Below are positions 26,048-33,673 of a stretch of 64,000 nucleotides of DNA, piece after piece. The translations under genes were made by a program, and so were the position numbers. The stretch comes from Vulcanimicrobiota bacterium (GTDB lineage Bacteria; Vulcanimicrobiota; Vulcanimicrobiia; Vulcanimicrobiales; Vulcanimicrobiaceae): the NCBI GenBank assembly GCA_013036105.1, contig JAAXCX010000002.1, positions 148,118-212,117 on the forward strand, written 5' to 3'. The notes under the pieces are model-generated. The model ran no database searches, was not told where the DNA came from, and saw only the letters and a program-made list of their open reading frames with translations. Position 1 is the first letter of the stretch. The number at the start of each line of letters is the position of its first letter.

Positions 26048-26533
26048 ATGCCGATCCGTTCACAGATGCTCCCTCTGGTCTTTGCCGTGCTCGCCGGATT
26101 TGCGGGTGGAATTCTTTCTCAGCAGCTGGTCCGGCCGGTTCAAGCCGCCGGTGCGCCGGGCGTCATTTCCGCCCGCGATTTTCGTTTGGTGGACGCGCAG
26201 GGCAAACTGCTCGCCGAGCTGGCGCTGGTGAAATATCCCGACAAGAGACCTGCGGAACCGCAACTGAACTTTTTTGCCGCCAACCATTACCTCACGACGC
26301 TTGGCCCCGGAGGACTCTACTACGGAAAGGGCTATGGCGACGAGAATCTTGGAGTTGGTTTCTCGTACGGGTCGTCAGGCAAACTGAGCCCTTCGGTGTT
26401 CTTCTGGTTTAACAAAAAGGGCCGCATGGGATTCATGCTTGACGCCGACAAGGGCGGCGCGCCCTCCGCGTGGATGTACGACGCAAACGGCAAAACGATC
26501 TGGCGAGCTCCGGCCGCCACGCCGACACCTTGA
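26048..26533 (+). CDS. Hypothetical membrane-anchored or exported protein
   Basis: The 161-residue product has an N-terminal hydrophobic segment (MLPLVFAVLAGFAGGILS) followed by a domain with strands ARDFRLVDAQGKLLAEL, GPGGLYYG and SPSVFFWFNKKGRMGFML. I recognise no family, although the start of the domain looks like a repeated beta-hairpin (DAQGKLLAEL, DANGKTIWRAP). GAAGGAAGAGAG provides the ribosome-binding site. Its stop overlaps the TTG start of the SDR gene. Confidence 0.6.
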   Translation: MPIRSQMLPLVFAVLAGFAGGILSQQLVRPVQAAGAPGVISARDFRLVDAQGKLLAELALVKYPDKRPAEPQLNFFAANHYLTTLGPGGLYYGKGYGDENLGVGFSYGSSGKLSPSVFFWFNKKGRMGFMLDADKGGAPSAWMYDANGKTIWRAPAATPTP

Positions 26534-27366
26534 AAGAGGCCATCCTCGTCACCGGTGCGTCGACCGGAATCGGCTATGCCGTGAGCGCGTTGCTCGCGGC
26601 TGAAGGCTATACGGTTTTTGCCGGTGTGCGCAACGCGGCCGACTCCGAGCGTTTGGGGGCGATCGCTGGCGTGGCGCCGCTGCAGCTCGACGTCACCGAC
26701 GCCGAACAGGTTCGCGATGCGGCGCACATCGTGCATGAAAGCGGTCAAAGGCTACGCGGCGTCGTCAACAACGCCGGCATCGCCATTCCGGGCCCGCTGG
26801 AGTTCTTGCCGCTCGATGAGCTGCGCCGCCAATTCGAAGTGAACTTCTTTGGAGCGATCGGCGTCACGCAAGCCTTCCTGCCGATGCTGCGCGCTTCCAA
26901 AGGGCGCATCGTGTTCATCAGTTCGGTTTCGGGACAGATCGCTTCGGCATTCGTTGGCGCCTACAGCTCCTCGAAGTTCGCGCTGGAAGCCGCGGCCGAC
27001 GTGCTGCGCATGGAGCTGCGCGGTTCGGGCGTCTGGGTAGCGGTGGTGCAGCCGGGCAACGTCGACACGCCGATCTGGAACAAAGGCCGCGGCCAAAAGG
27101 AGTCGCTGCTCGCGCGGGCTCCGCAAGTCCGCGACTATTACGAAAAACATCTCAACGCGCTTGCGAGCTTGAGCGAAAGCCAGAAGCGAACCGGGATCGA
27201 TCCGGCCGTCGTCGCGCGCGTCGTGCTCCATGCGCTGTCGGCGAAAAAACCTCGCGCGCGCTACCCCGTCGGCGCGCCCGCGGGCTGGATGCGCCGCATC
27301 TTCACCGCGCTTCCGGAACGCGTGCGCGACCGCACGCTCATGCGGCGTATGGGTTTCGAGGAATGA
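26530..27366 (+). CDS. Short-chain dehydrogenase/reductase
   Basis: TTG 26530 overlaps the previous stop (TTGA) and begins directly at the Rossmann fold: LVTGASTGIGYAV, then NNAGIAIPG, a catalytic Ser in ISSVSGQIAS and YSSSKFALE (Tyr and Lys). The pattern RGSGVWVAVVQPGNVDTPIW is typical of classical SDRs acting on lipophilic alcohols (retinol/17-beta-hydroxysteroid dehydrogenase-like). The substrate is not known. Its stop overlaps the UbiD start (ATGA), so it may belong to the same pathway or operon. Confidence 0.85.
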   Translation: MKEAILVTGASTGIGYAVSALLAAEGYTVFAGVRNAADSERLGAIAGVAPLQLDVTDAEQVRDAAHIVHESGQRLRGVVNNAGIAIPGPLEFLPLDELRRQFEVNFFGAIGVTQAFLPMLRASKGRIVFISSVSGQIASAFVGAYSSSKFALEAAADVLRMELRGSGVWVAVVQPGNVDTPIWNKGRGQKESLLARAPQVRDYYEKHLNALASLSESQKRTGIDPAVVARVVLHALSAKKPRARYPVGAPAGWMRRIFTALPERVRDRTLMRRMGFEE

Positions 27367-28844
27367 CCTACGACTCGCTGGGCGATTTCGTTGCGGCGCT
27401 GGAACGCGCCGGTCAACTTCACCGCATCGAGAGCGAAGTCGATCCAAAATTAGAGATCAGCGAAATCACCAACCGCGTCGTGAAGCGTGGCGGTCCCGCG
27501 CTGCTTTTCACCAACGTGCGGGGCTCGCAGTTTCCCGTTCTGACCAATCAGTTCGGATCGCGCCGGCGCATGGCGATGGCGCTCGGCGCCGCGACGCTCG
27601 ACGAAGCCGGCGACCGTATCCGCAAACTGCTCGACATGTCGATGCCGCAGTCGGCGATGGAAAAGATCGGCAAGTTGCTTTCGCTTGCGCCGCTCGCCGC
27701 GGCACTTCCGAAAACGGTTTCTTCAGGAAGCTGCCAAGACGTGGTGCTCGACAAGCCGGACCTCACCAAACTTCCGGTACTGACCACGTGGCCCATGGAC
27801 GCCGGTCCGTTCATCACGTTGCCGCTCGTCGTGACCAAAGATCCGCAAAACGGACGCTTCAACGTCGGCATGTACCGGATGCAAGTCTACGGTCCGAACG
27901 AAACCGCGATGCACTGGCAGCGGCACAAACAAGGCCGCGCGCACGCAGGAGCATGGGGAGATCGCGTTCCGGTGGCGGTCGCGATCGGGTCGGATCCCGT
28001 GCTAACGTACGCGGCGACCGCGCCGCTTCCGCCGGTGGTGGACGAGTATCTTTTTGCCGGTCTGCTGCGCGGGAAACCCGTGAAATTGGTCGCGTGCAAG
28101 ACCGTCGACCTCAAGGTTCCCGCCGATGCCGAATTCGTGCTCGAAGGGTACGTTGATAATACCGATGTGCGCGTCGAGGGCCCGTTCGGCGATCACACGG
28201 GCGTTTATAGTTTGGCCGACCGCTATCCGACGTTTCACGTGCAGTGCGTGACGCACCGGCGCAACGCGATCTATCCTGCAACGGTCGTCGGAAAACCGCC
28301 GATGGAAGACGCGTGGCTCGGAAAAGCGACCGAAAGAATTTTTCTGCCCCTTCTGCAGATGGTCGTACCGGAGATCGTCGACATGAATCTGCCGGTCGAA
28401 GGCGGCTTTCAAAATCTGGCGATCGTTTCGATTCGCAAAGCGTATCCCGGCCAGGGCAAAAAAGTCATGAACGCGCTGTGGGGGCTGGGGCATATGATGA
28501 TGCTGACGCGCGTCCTCGTCATCGTCGATGAAGACGTTGATGTTCAGGATCCGCGCACGGTCGCGTGGTTCGTGCTCAACAATCTCGACGCGCAACACGA
28601 CGTTGTCATGATGCCCGGCCCGGTTGACGATCTCGATCACGGATCGTACACGCCTGCGCTCGGCATGAAAGTCGGCGTCGACGCAACACGCAAGACGGCG
28701 GCCGAAGGCTATACGCGCGAGTGGCCTCCCGACATGATCATGGACGACGCGACGCGCTCGCGAGTGGACGCGCGCTGGAAAGAGTACGGGTTGGACCGCA
28801 TCGAGCGTGCGCTCGAGCCCGACGACTGGTCGGGCCAAAGATAG
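27363..28844 (+). CDS. UbiD-family decarboxylase
   Basis: The 493-residue protein matches the UbiD family across its length: SLGDFVAALERAGQLHRI, RFNVGMYRMQVYGPNETAMHW, GDRVPVAVAIGSDPVLTYAA, the catalytic region EGYVDNTDVRVEGPFGDHTGVYS and PATVVGKPPMEDAWLG. These enzymes use prenylated FMN made by UbiX to decarboxylate aromatic acids, for example in ubiquinone or futalosine-route menaquinone synthesis. No UbiX lies in this window. The overlapping UbiA-type gene downstream supports a quinone role (UbiD with a UbiA/MqnP-like partner). Confidence 0.92.
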   Translation: MTYDSLGDFVAALERAGQLHRIESEVDPKLEISEITNRVVKRGGPALLFTNVRGSQFPVLTNQFGSRRRMAMALGAATLDEAGDRIRKLLDMSMPQSAMEKIGKLLSLAPLAAALPKTVSSGSCQDVVLDKPDLTKLPVLTTWPMDAGPFITLPLVVTKDPQNGRFNVGMYRMQVYGPNETAMHWQRHKQGRAHAGAWGDRVPVAVAIGSDPVLTYAATAPLPPVVDEYLFAGLLRGKPVKLVACKTVDLKVPADAEFVLEGYVDNTDVRVEGPFGDHTGVYSLADRYPTFHVQCVTHRRNAIYPATVVGKPPMEDAWLGKATERIFLPLLQMVVPEIVDMNLPVEGGFQNLAIVSIRKAYPGQGKKVMNALWGLGHMMMLTRVLVIVDEDVDVQDPRTVAWFVLNNLDAQHDVVMMPGPVDDLDHGSYTPALGMKVGVDATRKTAAEGYTREWPPDMIMDDATRSRVDARWKEYGLDRIERALEPDDWSGQR

Positions 28845-29706
28845 GTTTGCGCTGAACCGGGCCGCCGCGTTTTTCAAAGAGATCCGCATCGAGCATACGC
28901 TCTTTGCGCTGCCTTTCGCCTACACCGGCGCGATATTTGCCGCCGGCGGAATCCCGCGGCTTCACGCGCTGATCTGGATCACGCTCGCGGTGCTCGGCGC
29001 GCGCACCGCGGCGATGGCCGCGAACCGCTACTTGGATCGCGAGATCGACGCGCGCAATCCGCGTACGGCTAACCGCGAGCTCGCCGCCGGCAGACTCGAT
29101 CCGGCGGTCATGCTGTGGGCGTGCGGTGCCGGACTCGTGCTGCTGACAATCTCCGCGTGGGAGCTGAATCCGCTCTGTGTCAAACTGTTACCGGTAGCGG
29201 CGCTCGGGGCGATTTTCTACCCGCTCTGCAAGCGTTACACATGGCTCACGCATTTTGTTCTCGGCGCGGTCGATGCGTTGGCGCCGCTCGGAGCGTTCAT
29301 CGCGATTCGCGGCGGAATCGATCTTTCAGCGGTCCTCCTCTTTCTCGCAGTCACGGTCTGGGTCGCCGGGTTCGACGTGATCTACGCGCTCATGGATTTT
29401 GCGGTGGACCGTGCGCAAACGCTCAGCTCGCTGCCCGCTCGTTTCGGCGAACGCACGGCGCGCAGCTGGGCAACCGGCCTGCACGCACTCATGATCGTAC
29501 TCCTGACGGCCGCCGGCCTCGCCGGGCATGCAGGCAAGCTCTATGTGCTGGGCGTCCTCGCCGCGGGCGTGCTGCTGCTCGCCGAAATTCGCGCGCTCGA
29601 GCGGGAGCCGGATATCTTCGCGCTCAACGATCTCGTTTTCAAGGCGAATATGGCGTTCTCGGTCGTCTTTTTTGCGACGACAGCCGTAGCGTTTTCGTTG
29701 GGATAG
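28807..29706 (+). CDS. UbiA-family prenyltransferase (UbiA/MqnP-like)
   Basis: The product, up to 299 residues, has the prenyl-diphosphate-binding motif NRYLDREIDARNPRT and the second Asp-rich motif in DVIYALMDFAVDRAQ, with about eight membrane helices. It transfers a polyprenyl chain to an aromatic acid in the membrane. With UbiD beside it, 4-hydroxybenzoate or 6-amino-6-deoxyfutalosine-derived naphthoate are the likely acceptors. GTG 28807 overlaps UbiD by 38 bases; no later ATG, GTG or TTG precedes the first helix, so this start is accepted with doubt. Confidence 0.88.
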   Translation: MRSSPTTGRAKDRFALNRAAAFFKEIRIEHTLFALPFAYTGAIFAAGGIPRLHALIWITLAVLGARTAAMAANRYLDREIDARNPRTANRELAAGRLDPAVMLWACGAGLVLLTISAWELNPLCVKLLPVAALGAIFYPLCKRYTWLTHFVLGAVDALAPLGAFIAIRGGIDLSAVLLFLAVTVWVAGFDVIYALMDFAVDRAQTLSSLPARFGERTARSWATGLHALMIVLLTAAGLAGHAGKLYVLGVLAAGVLLLAEIRALEREPDIFALNDLVFKANMAFSVVFFATTAVAFSLG

Positions 29707-29708
29707 CG

Positions 29709-30857
29709 GTGAAGCGGAAGCACTTTTTGACTTTGGCGGCAAGCGGAGCCGGCGTACTGCCGGGCGCCCGCGCTTTGGCCCAGAACTTTCAGCTGCAAGT
29801 GACGATCGGCATCATCGGCCCGCTCTCGGGAACGGGCAGTGAAGCGGGCCGGCAACTCGTCAACGGCGTCCGCGCGGCGGTGGACGAAACCAACGTCAGC
29901 ATCGGATCGTTCGGTACCGCGTACGCTTACCGCGCCTTCGACGATCAAGGCGAGCTCGCGCAGATGATTCAAAACGCTCAGTTTGCCGCGTCGGATCCGT
30001 CGATCGTCGCCGTCATCGGCGGCTTGGATGGCAAGCTCACGGCCGCCGCACTTCCGACCTACGCAAACGCGCAGCTCCCGCTGCTGGTCTGCGCGTCAAC
30101 CGCTAACGTGGTGACCGCTCGCGGCTACCGCAACGTTTGGCGCCTCCCGGCCAAAGACGGAACCGAGGGCCAGCTCTTCGCACGGTATCTCGCGCGGCAC
30201 GGAAAACCCAAACGTGCAATCGCCGTCACCCAGGACGGAGATTACGGTCCGGACGTCGCCGCCGGTTTTGTCGATCAGGCGGGCGCGCTGGGCATCGCCG
30301 CCGAGACGTACATGTTTTCATGGGACTCGCCCGCGTACGGCGCGGCGGCAAAAGCCATCCTTGCGAAAAAGCCCGACTACGTTTACCTCTGCGGCGAAAC
30401 CAGAGGATTGGGTCCCCTGGTAGATGCGCTGAAAACTGCCGGTTTCGGCGGCGCGTTTGGAGCGAGCGAAGGTTTTTTCAATCAGGGAACGCTCGACAAG
30501 TACGCCGGCGCTTTAAGCGGCGCGCTGGTCTCGACGTCGTTTCCGCCGCTCGACCGGGCGCCCGATGTCGCCAACGTGCTCTCCGATTTTCGCGCCCGCA
30601 CGCCGGTCACGGCGATATCGGCATTCGCTTACGCCGCCGCGCAAATCGTGATCTCGGCTTCAAAACGCACGGGCGCGACGAACCGTCTAGCGATGCTCTC
30701 CGCGCTGCAAGCGCCGATCTCTTACGACACGGTCGTCGGCTCGTTTCAGTTCGGCTTCGACGGCGACCCCGTCGATCCGAACGTGTACTTCTACACGGTA
30801 ACCGGAGGATCGCTCAAATACACTGCGGCCTCGCATCCGAGCGCGTTCATCCTTTAG
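29709..30857 (+). CDS. Branched-chain amino-acid-type ABC substrate-binding protein
   Basis: GTG 29709 gives a 382-residue protein with a signal peptide (HFLTLAASGAGVLPGARALA) and a LivK-type periplasmic binding fold: IGIIGPLSGTGSEAGRQLVNGVRAAVDE, VIGGLDGKLTAAALPTYANAQLPLL and AIAVTQDGDYGPDVAAGF. Such proteins bind amino acids, amides or aromatic compounds for an ABC importer. No permease or ATPase for this class is adjacent, so it is an orphan receptor here. A far longer open frame upstream is a shadow of the UbiA gene. The end is convergent with, and overlaps, the microprotein gene. Confidence 0.88.
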   Translation: MKRKHFLTLAASGAGVLPGARALAQNFQLQVTIGIIGPLSGTGSEAGRQLVNGVRAAVDETNVSIGSFGTAYAYRAFDDQGELAQMIQNAQFAASDPSIVAVIGGLDGKLTAAALPTYANAQLPLLVCASTANVVTARGYRNVWRLPAKDGTEGQLFARYLARHGKPKRAIAVTQDGDYGPDVAAGFVDQAGALGIAAETYMFSWDSPAYGAAAKAILAKKPDYVYLCGETRGLGPLVDALKTAGFGGAFGASEGFFNQGTLDKYAGALSGALVSTSFPPLDRAPDVANVLSDFRARTPVTAISAFAYAAAQIVISASKRTGATNRLAMLSALQAPISYDTVVGSFQFGFDGDPVDPNVYFYTVTGGSLKYTAASHPSAFIL

Positions 30858-31003
30858 TTCAGCATGCTCTGCAGAGAAACCGGACGCTGCGAGGGCGCAG
30901 GTTTCGGCTGCATCGCTACCGCCTCGGCGTCTTCGAGCATCAGTACGAAACGCAACCGCCACGCGCCCAGCGCCAGTGAAAACTTCATTCCGAACAGGTC
31001 CAT
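30854..31003 (-). CDS. 49-residue microprotein at the end of the GntR/ABC operon
   Basis: GGAGG lies 8 bases before ATG 31003, within the end of the permease gene region (permease TAA at 31007-31009). The product reads MDLFGMKFSLALGAWRLR, a hydrophobic-aromatic N-terminus, then an acidic turn and a Pro/Gln-rich tail that ends SLQSMLN. It may be an amphipathic, membrane-associated accessory of the transporter. The stop overlaps the convergent binding-protein gene by 4 bases. I know no family for it. Confidence 0.65.
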   Translation of the reverse strand: MDLFGMKFSLALGAWRLRFVLMLEDAEAVAMQPKPAPSQRPVSLQSMLN

Positions 31004-31006
31004 GAT

Positions 31007-32038
31007 TTAAGCCTCCACCCGGCGCCATTGCAGCACCGCGAGCGCCGCGTACACGACGGTGAGCAGTAAGAGCATAAGAGTCGAGAATTCGATGCTGCCG
31101 ACGACGGTGTGCATTTGCAGTCCGGCGCTTTCCATCGATCCGTGAAACGAGATGTACGCGATTGGATCGATGTAGGCGAGCGGCTGGAAAATCGAGTGAA
31201 TCGTGCGACCGATATCGCTGGAGCTGGTTGCGGTTGCTCCGGCAACACTTGGAATCATCAGCGCCGCCAGCCATCCCAACCCACAGACCAGCCCGAGGCC
31301 GCGCTTGAGGGATGCACTGAACGCCGTCAGGCACGCATACCAGGCGAGCGGCGCTAGCACCGCGAGCCCGATCACCCAAGGAGTGAGCGCATTGGCGTAG
31401 AGATGCGGCCGGACGAACATCAAGACAACGATGAGCGTGAGCGCAAACATCGCAAGCTGAGAAACGACGATCGTTACCATGTCCACCGCGATTGAGGCGA
31501 TGGCCAAACGCTCGCGCGAAACCGGCTTGGTCCACGCAAGCTCCAAATGGCCGTCGTTTTCCTTGGCGAGCACGCCGCCGAGCATCGTTGCCGTCACCAG
31601 CCCGATGATACACGAAATGGCGAACAAGATACCGATGCCGATATTTGCCGACATGTCGCGCACCACGCGAATGTGCGCAACGCCGGAGCGTTGGTTTTGA
31701 TCGATACTGGAATACCCCATCGAGAAATTATTGTGGCTTGGCGCCTCACCAATCGGCATGGTCGCATCCATATGAAAAACTGCTCCGCGCCGCTCGACGA
31801 TCGCGTGCACGTGTTTGAACTTGTCGTCGATGACGGTCTCGACCGTTCCGTCGGGGAGCGTCTTCGTGGTCACGTGCGCGGTCGGCGAGCCTTGCAGCGC
31901 GGTCGCAACACTCTCGGGATTGTGTTCGCTGAGCGCCCACAGCCGCATGACAATTGCCAGCGCCAAGAACACGCCTAAAATGATGGCAACGACGCGCAGC
32001 GCGCGCATTCCGCGCAGCACTTCCGAATAGTAGTACAT
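31007..32038 (-). CDS. ABC-2-type permease
   Basis: The 343-residue protein has one N-terminal helix (LRVVAIILGVFLALAIVMRLWAL), a soluble extracytoplasmic domain of about 130 residues, and then five more helices, among them GIGILFAISCIIGLVTATMLGGVLA. The motif KPVSRERLAIASIAVDMV is typical of ABC-2 exporters. Its start overlaps the ATPase stop by one base. The large outer domain after helix 1 recalls YtrC/D and bacitracin-type permeases. Likely role: export of, or resistance to, a peptide or lipid-linked substrate. Confidence 0.85.
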   Translation of the reverse strand: MYYYSEVLRGMRALRVVAIILGVFLALAIVMRLWALSEHNPESVATALQGSPTAHVTTKTLPDGTVETVIDDKFKHVHAIVERRGAVFHMDATMPIGEAPSHNNFSMGYSSIDQNQRSGVAHIRVVRDMSANIGIGILFAISCIIGLVTATMLGGVLAKENDGHLELAWTKPVSRERLAIASIAVDMVTIVVSQLAMFALTLIVVLMFVRPHLYANALTPWVIGLAVLAPLAWYACLTAFSASLKRGLGLVCGLGWLAALMIPSVAGATATSSSDIGRTIHSIFQPLAYIDPIAYISFHGSMESAGLQMHTVVGSIEFSTLMLLLLTVVYAALAVLQWRRVEA

Positions 32039-32943
32039 CAGCGAGCCTCCACGACATCTGCAGTCTGCGAACCGGGCGAGACGGCATTGAGAAAAATATC
32101 TTCCAAGTTCAAGTCAACGATCCGCACGCTCTGTGCGCCCATACTCGAAAGCGCCTCCGCCAGACCGCCGCCGTCGGCGGTGACCGTCAGCCGAAGAATG
32201 CGGCCGGATTGATCGAGCCGCTCGATGCGTGCGTCGCGGCGCAAGCCGTCCAGCGCGATCGTCTCGGAAGGGAAGATTCCTTCGACGATCTTGCGATCGG
32301 ATTTCAAATCGTCCACGGCGCCGGACAGAATCACGCGTCCATTTTGCAGGACGGCGAGATGATCCGCCGCGCGTTCGACCTGACCGATTTGATGGGACGA
32401 GAGCACGATGGTCGCGCCTTGTGCGGCGCTTTCAATAATAAGGTTGAGAACCGCGCGCTGATTGACCGGATCGAGACCACTGGTCGGCTCGTCCAGCACG
32501 AGCGTTTCCGGATTGATCGCGAACGCCATCACGATCGCGAGCGCCGTACGCATGCCTTTGGACATCGCGCGCACGCGTTTGCGCGGATCCAACTTGAACA
32601 GATCCATCAGCTGTGTTGCCCGTTTGGAATCGTAACGCTTGAACGTGCGCCGCTGCATTTCCAGATGCTCGGCCCCGTTCATCCATTCATAGAGAACGCT
32701 GCGTTCGGGCACGTACGAGATGCTTTCGAAAAGCGCCGGGGTTAACTCGTTGCCGTCAAAGCGGACCACGCCCGAACTCGTGCGCGCCAGCCCCAGCAGG
32801 CATTTGAACGTCGTCGTCTTGCCGGCCCCGTTGGGTCCGAGCAGGCCGAAGACGGAACCGGTCGGGATCTCGATGGTTACGTCGTCGACGGCCAGAAATT
32901 TTCCGTACGACTTGCTCAAATGTTCGATGGAAATGGTGCTCAT
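32038..32943 (-). CDS. ABC transporter ATP-binding protein
   Basis: ATG 32943 overlaps the GntR stop (ATGA) and has CCGGAGG upstream. The 301-residue protein is intact: GPNGAGKTT (Walker A), MSKGMRTALAIVMA (signature variant SKGM), LVLDEPTSGLDP (Walker B) and LSSHQI (H-loop). The C-terminal 90 residues form the extra domain usual in ABC-2 drug or peptide exporters (YtrB/CcmA-type). It works with the neighbouring permease. Confidence 0.93.
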   Translation of the reverse strand: MSTISIEHLSKSYGKFLAVDDVTIEIPTGSVFGLLGPNGAGKTTTFKCLLGLARTSSGVVRFDGNELTPALFESISYVPERSVLYEWMNGAEHLEMQRRTFKRYDSKRATQLMDLFKLDPRKRVRAMSKGMRTALAIVMAFAINPETLVLDEPTSGLDPVNQRAVLNLIIESAAQGATIVLSSHQIGQVERAADHLAVLQNGRVILSGAVDDLKSDRKIVEGIFPSETIALDGLRRDARIERLDQSGRILRLTVTADGGGLAEALSSMGAQSVRIVDLNLEDIFLNAVSPGSQTADVVEAR

Positions 32944-33335
32944 TTTTCCTCCGGAAACCACCGCGTCAGTGCGGACTCAAAGAGTTCGCGCACGCCGGCG
33001 GCGGGTAAACCTAACGATTTTGCTTCACGGACCGCTTGTGTCACCGCTTCGCCCGCAACGTCGGTCGCGGCGCGAGTCTGTTTGGCGACTCCATCCGCCC
33101 GCACGAACGAGCCACGCCCCGGAGCCGTCTCGATAACCGCATCGTGCTCGAGGTCGCGGTACGCCCGCGCCACCGTGTTCGGATTGACGGTCAGATCGAC
33201 GGCAAGTTGTTTGACCGTAGGCAGTTGCTCGCCGGGAGCGAGGACGCCGAGGGCCACGGAGCGTTTGACTTGCTCGATGAGTTGGAGGTAGATCGGAACG
33301 CCGCTGCGCGGGTCTACCGTGAATATTGCAGGCAT
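32940..33335 (-). CDS. GntR-family regulator, YtrA type
   Basis: The 131-residue protein has an N-terminal winged helix (VPIYLQLIEQVKRSVALGVL, QLAVDLTVNPNTVARAYRDLE) and only a short C-terminal dimer segment, the layout of the YtrA subfamily that controls adjacent ABC transporters. AGGAG precedes ATG 33335. The likely operator is the palindrome at 33483-33494. In Bacillus, YtrA-type operons respond to cell-wall-active peptides; the signal here is unknown. Confidence 0.9.
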   Translation of the reverse strand: MPAIFTVDPRSGVPIYLQLIEQVKRSVALGVLAPGEQLPTVKQLAVDLTVNPNTVARAYRDLEHDAVIETAPGRGSFVRADGVAKQTRAATDVAGEAVTQAVREAKSLGLPAAGVRELFESALTRWFPEEK

Positions 33336-33346
33336 GGCCGGCTCCT

Positions 33347-33451
33347 TTAGAGCTTCGGACCCCAGCCTAGGAACAGGCTTCCCTGGTTCGAGAGCGGGAA
33401 GCTCGGGCTGCGACGCTCGGTCGCTTCTTGGAAGTTGATGGGGAACGTCAT
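33347..33451 (-). CDS. 34-residue peptide with C-terminal F-x-GWGPK motif
   Basis: This is the first gene after the operon promoter. AAGGAG lies 7 bases before ATG 33451, and the stop is followed by the GntR ribosome-binding site. The peptide has an N-terminal MTFPINFQEATERR, a Ser/Pro-rich middle and ends GSLFLGWGPKL. A second small gene 5.1 kb away (38593-38739) ends SGVFSGWGPKA. No signal peptide is visible. With a GntR regulator and ABC-2 transporter in the same operon it may be a substrate, signal or immunity peptide. I know no described family with this ending. Confidence 0.7.
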   Translation of the reverse strand: MTFPINFQEATERRSPSFPLSNQGSLFLGWGPKL

Positions 33452-33482
33452 TTCGCTTCTCCTTAGAGTACCAATACGCTGT

Positions 33483-33527
33483 TGTACTAGTACACTAGTA
33501 TAATAGCACGAAACTCCCCGTCGTCAA
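33483..33527 (-). promoter_or_regulatory. Promoter and operator of the peptide/GntR/ABC operon
   Basis: On the minus strand, TTGACG (33527-33522) and TATTAT (33505-33500) are 16 bases apart, a near-consensus promoter. Immediately downstream lies the perfect 12-base palindrome TGTACTAGTACA (33483-33494), over the expected transcription start, where a GntR repressor would block initiation. The leader to the peptide start is about 35-45 bases. Confidence 0.7.
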
Positions 33528-33610
33528 CCCCCTTTGCGAAACTTTTTGGTCTCGCGGGGCACCTGTGCCAAGAGGCAGCCAAAGGGGTCGGATAGCAATT
33601 TACAGGGGCC

Positions 33611-33662
33611 TTGCCTATAAGGTGGGAGGCGTCTATTATAGTTTGGACTAGCGAAACTATAA
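33611..33662 (+). promoter_or_regulatory. Promoter and operator of the fic gene
   Basis: TTGCCT (33611-33616) and TATTAT (33634-33639) are 17 bases apart. An inverted repeat, TTATAGTTT (33636-33644) and AAACTATAA (33654-33662), overlaps the -10 box and start site. The Fic protein has a C-terminal winged-helix region, so autoregulation is plausible. Confidence 0.65.
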
Positions 33663-33673
33663 CATTAAGGTCC

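Noticed and set aside
29115..29708. Long upstream extension of the LIV-type binding protein
   Set aside because: It is an out-of-frame shadow of the UbiA gene; the signal peptide begins at GTG 29709.
33347..33451. Arrest-peptide leader controlling the ABC operon
   Set aside because: The second GWGPK peptide has no gene downstream on its strand to control, so stalling at the shared ending does not explain both.
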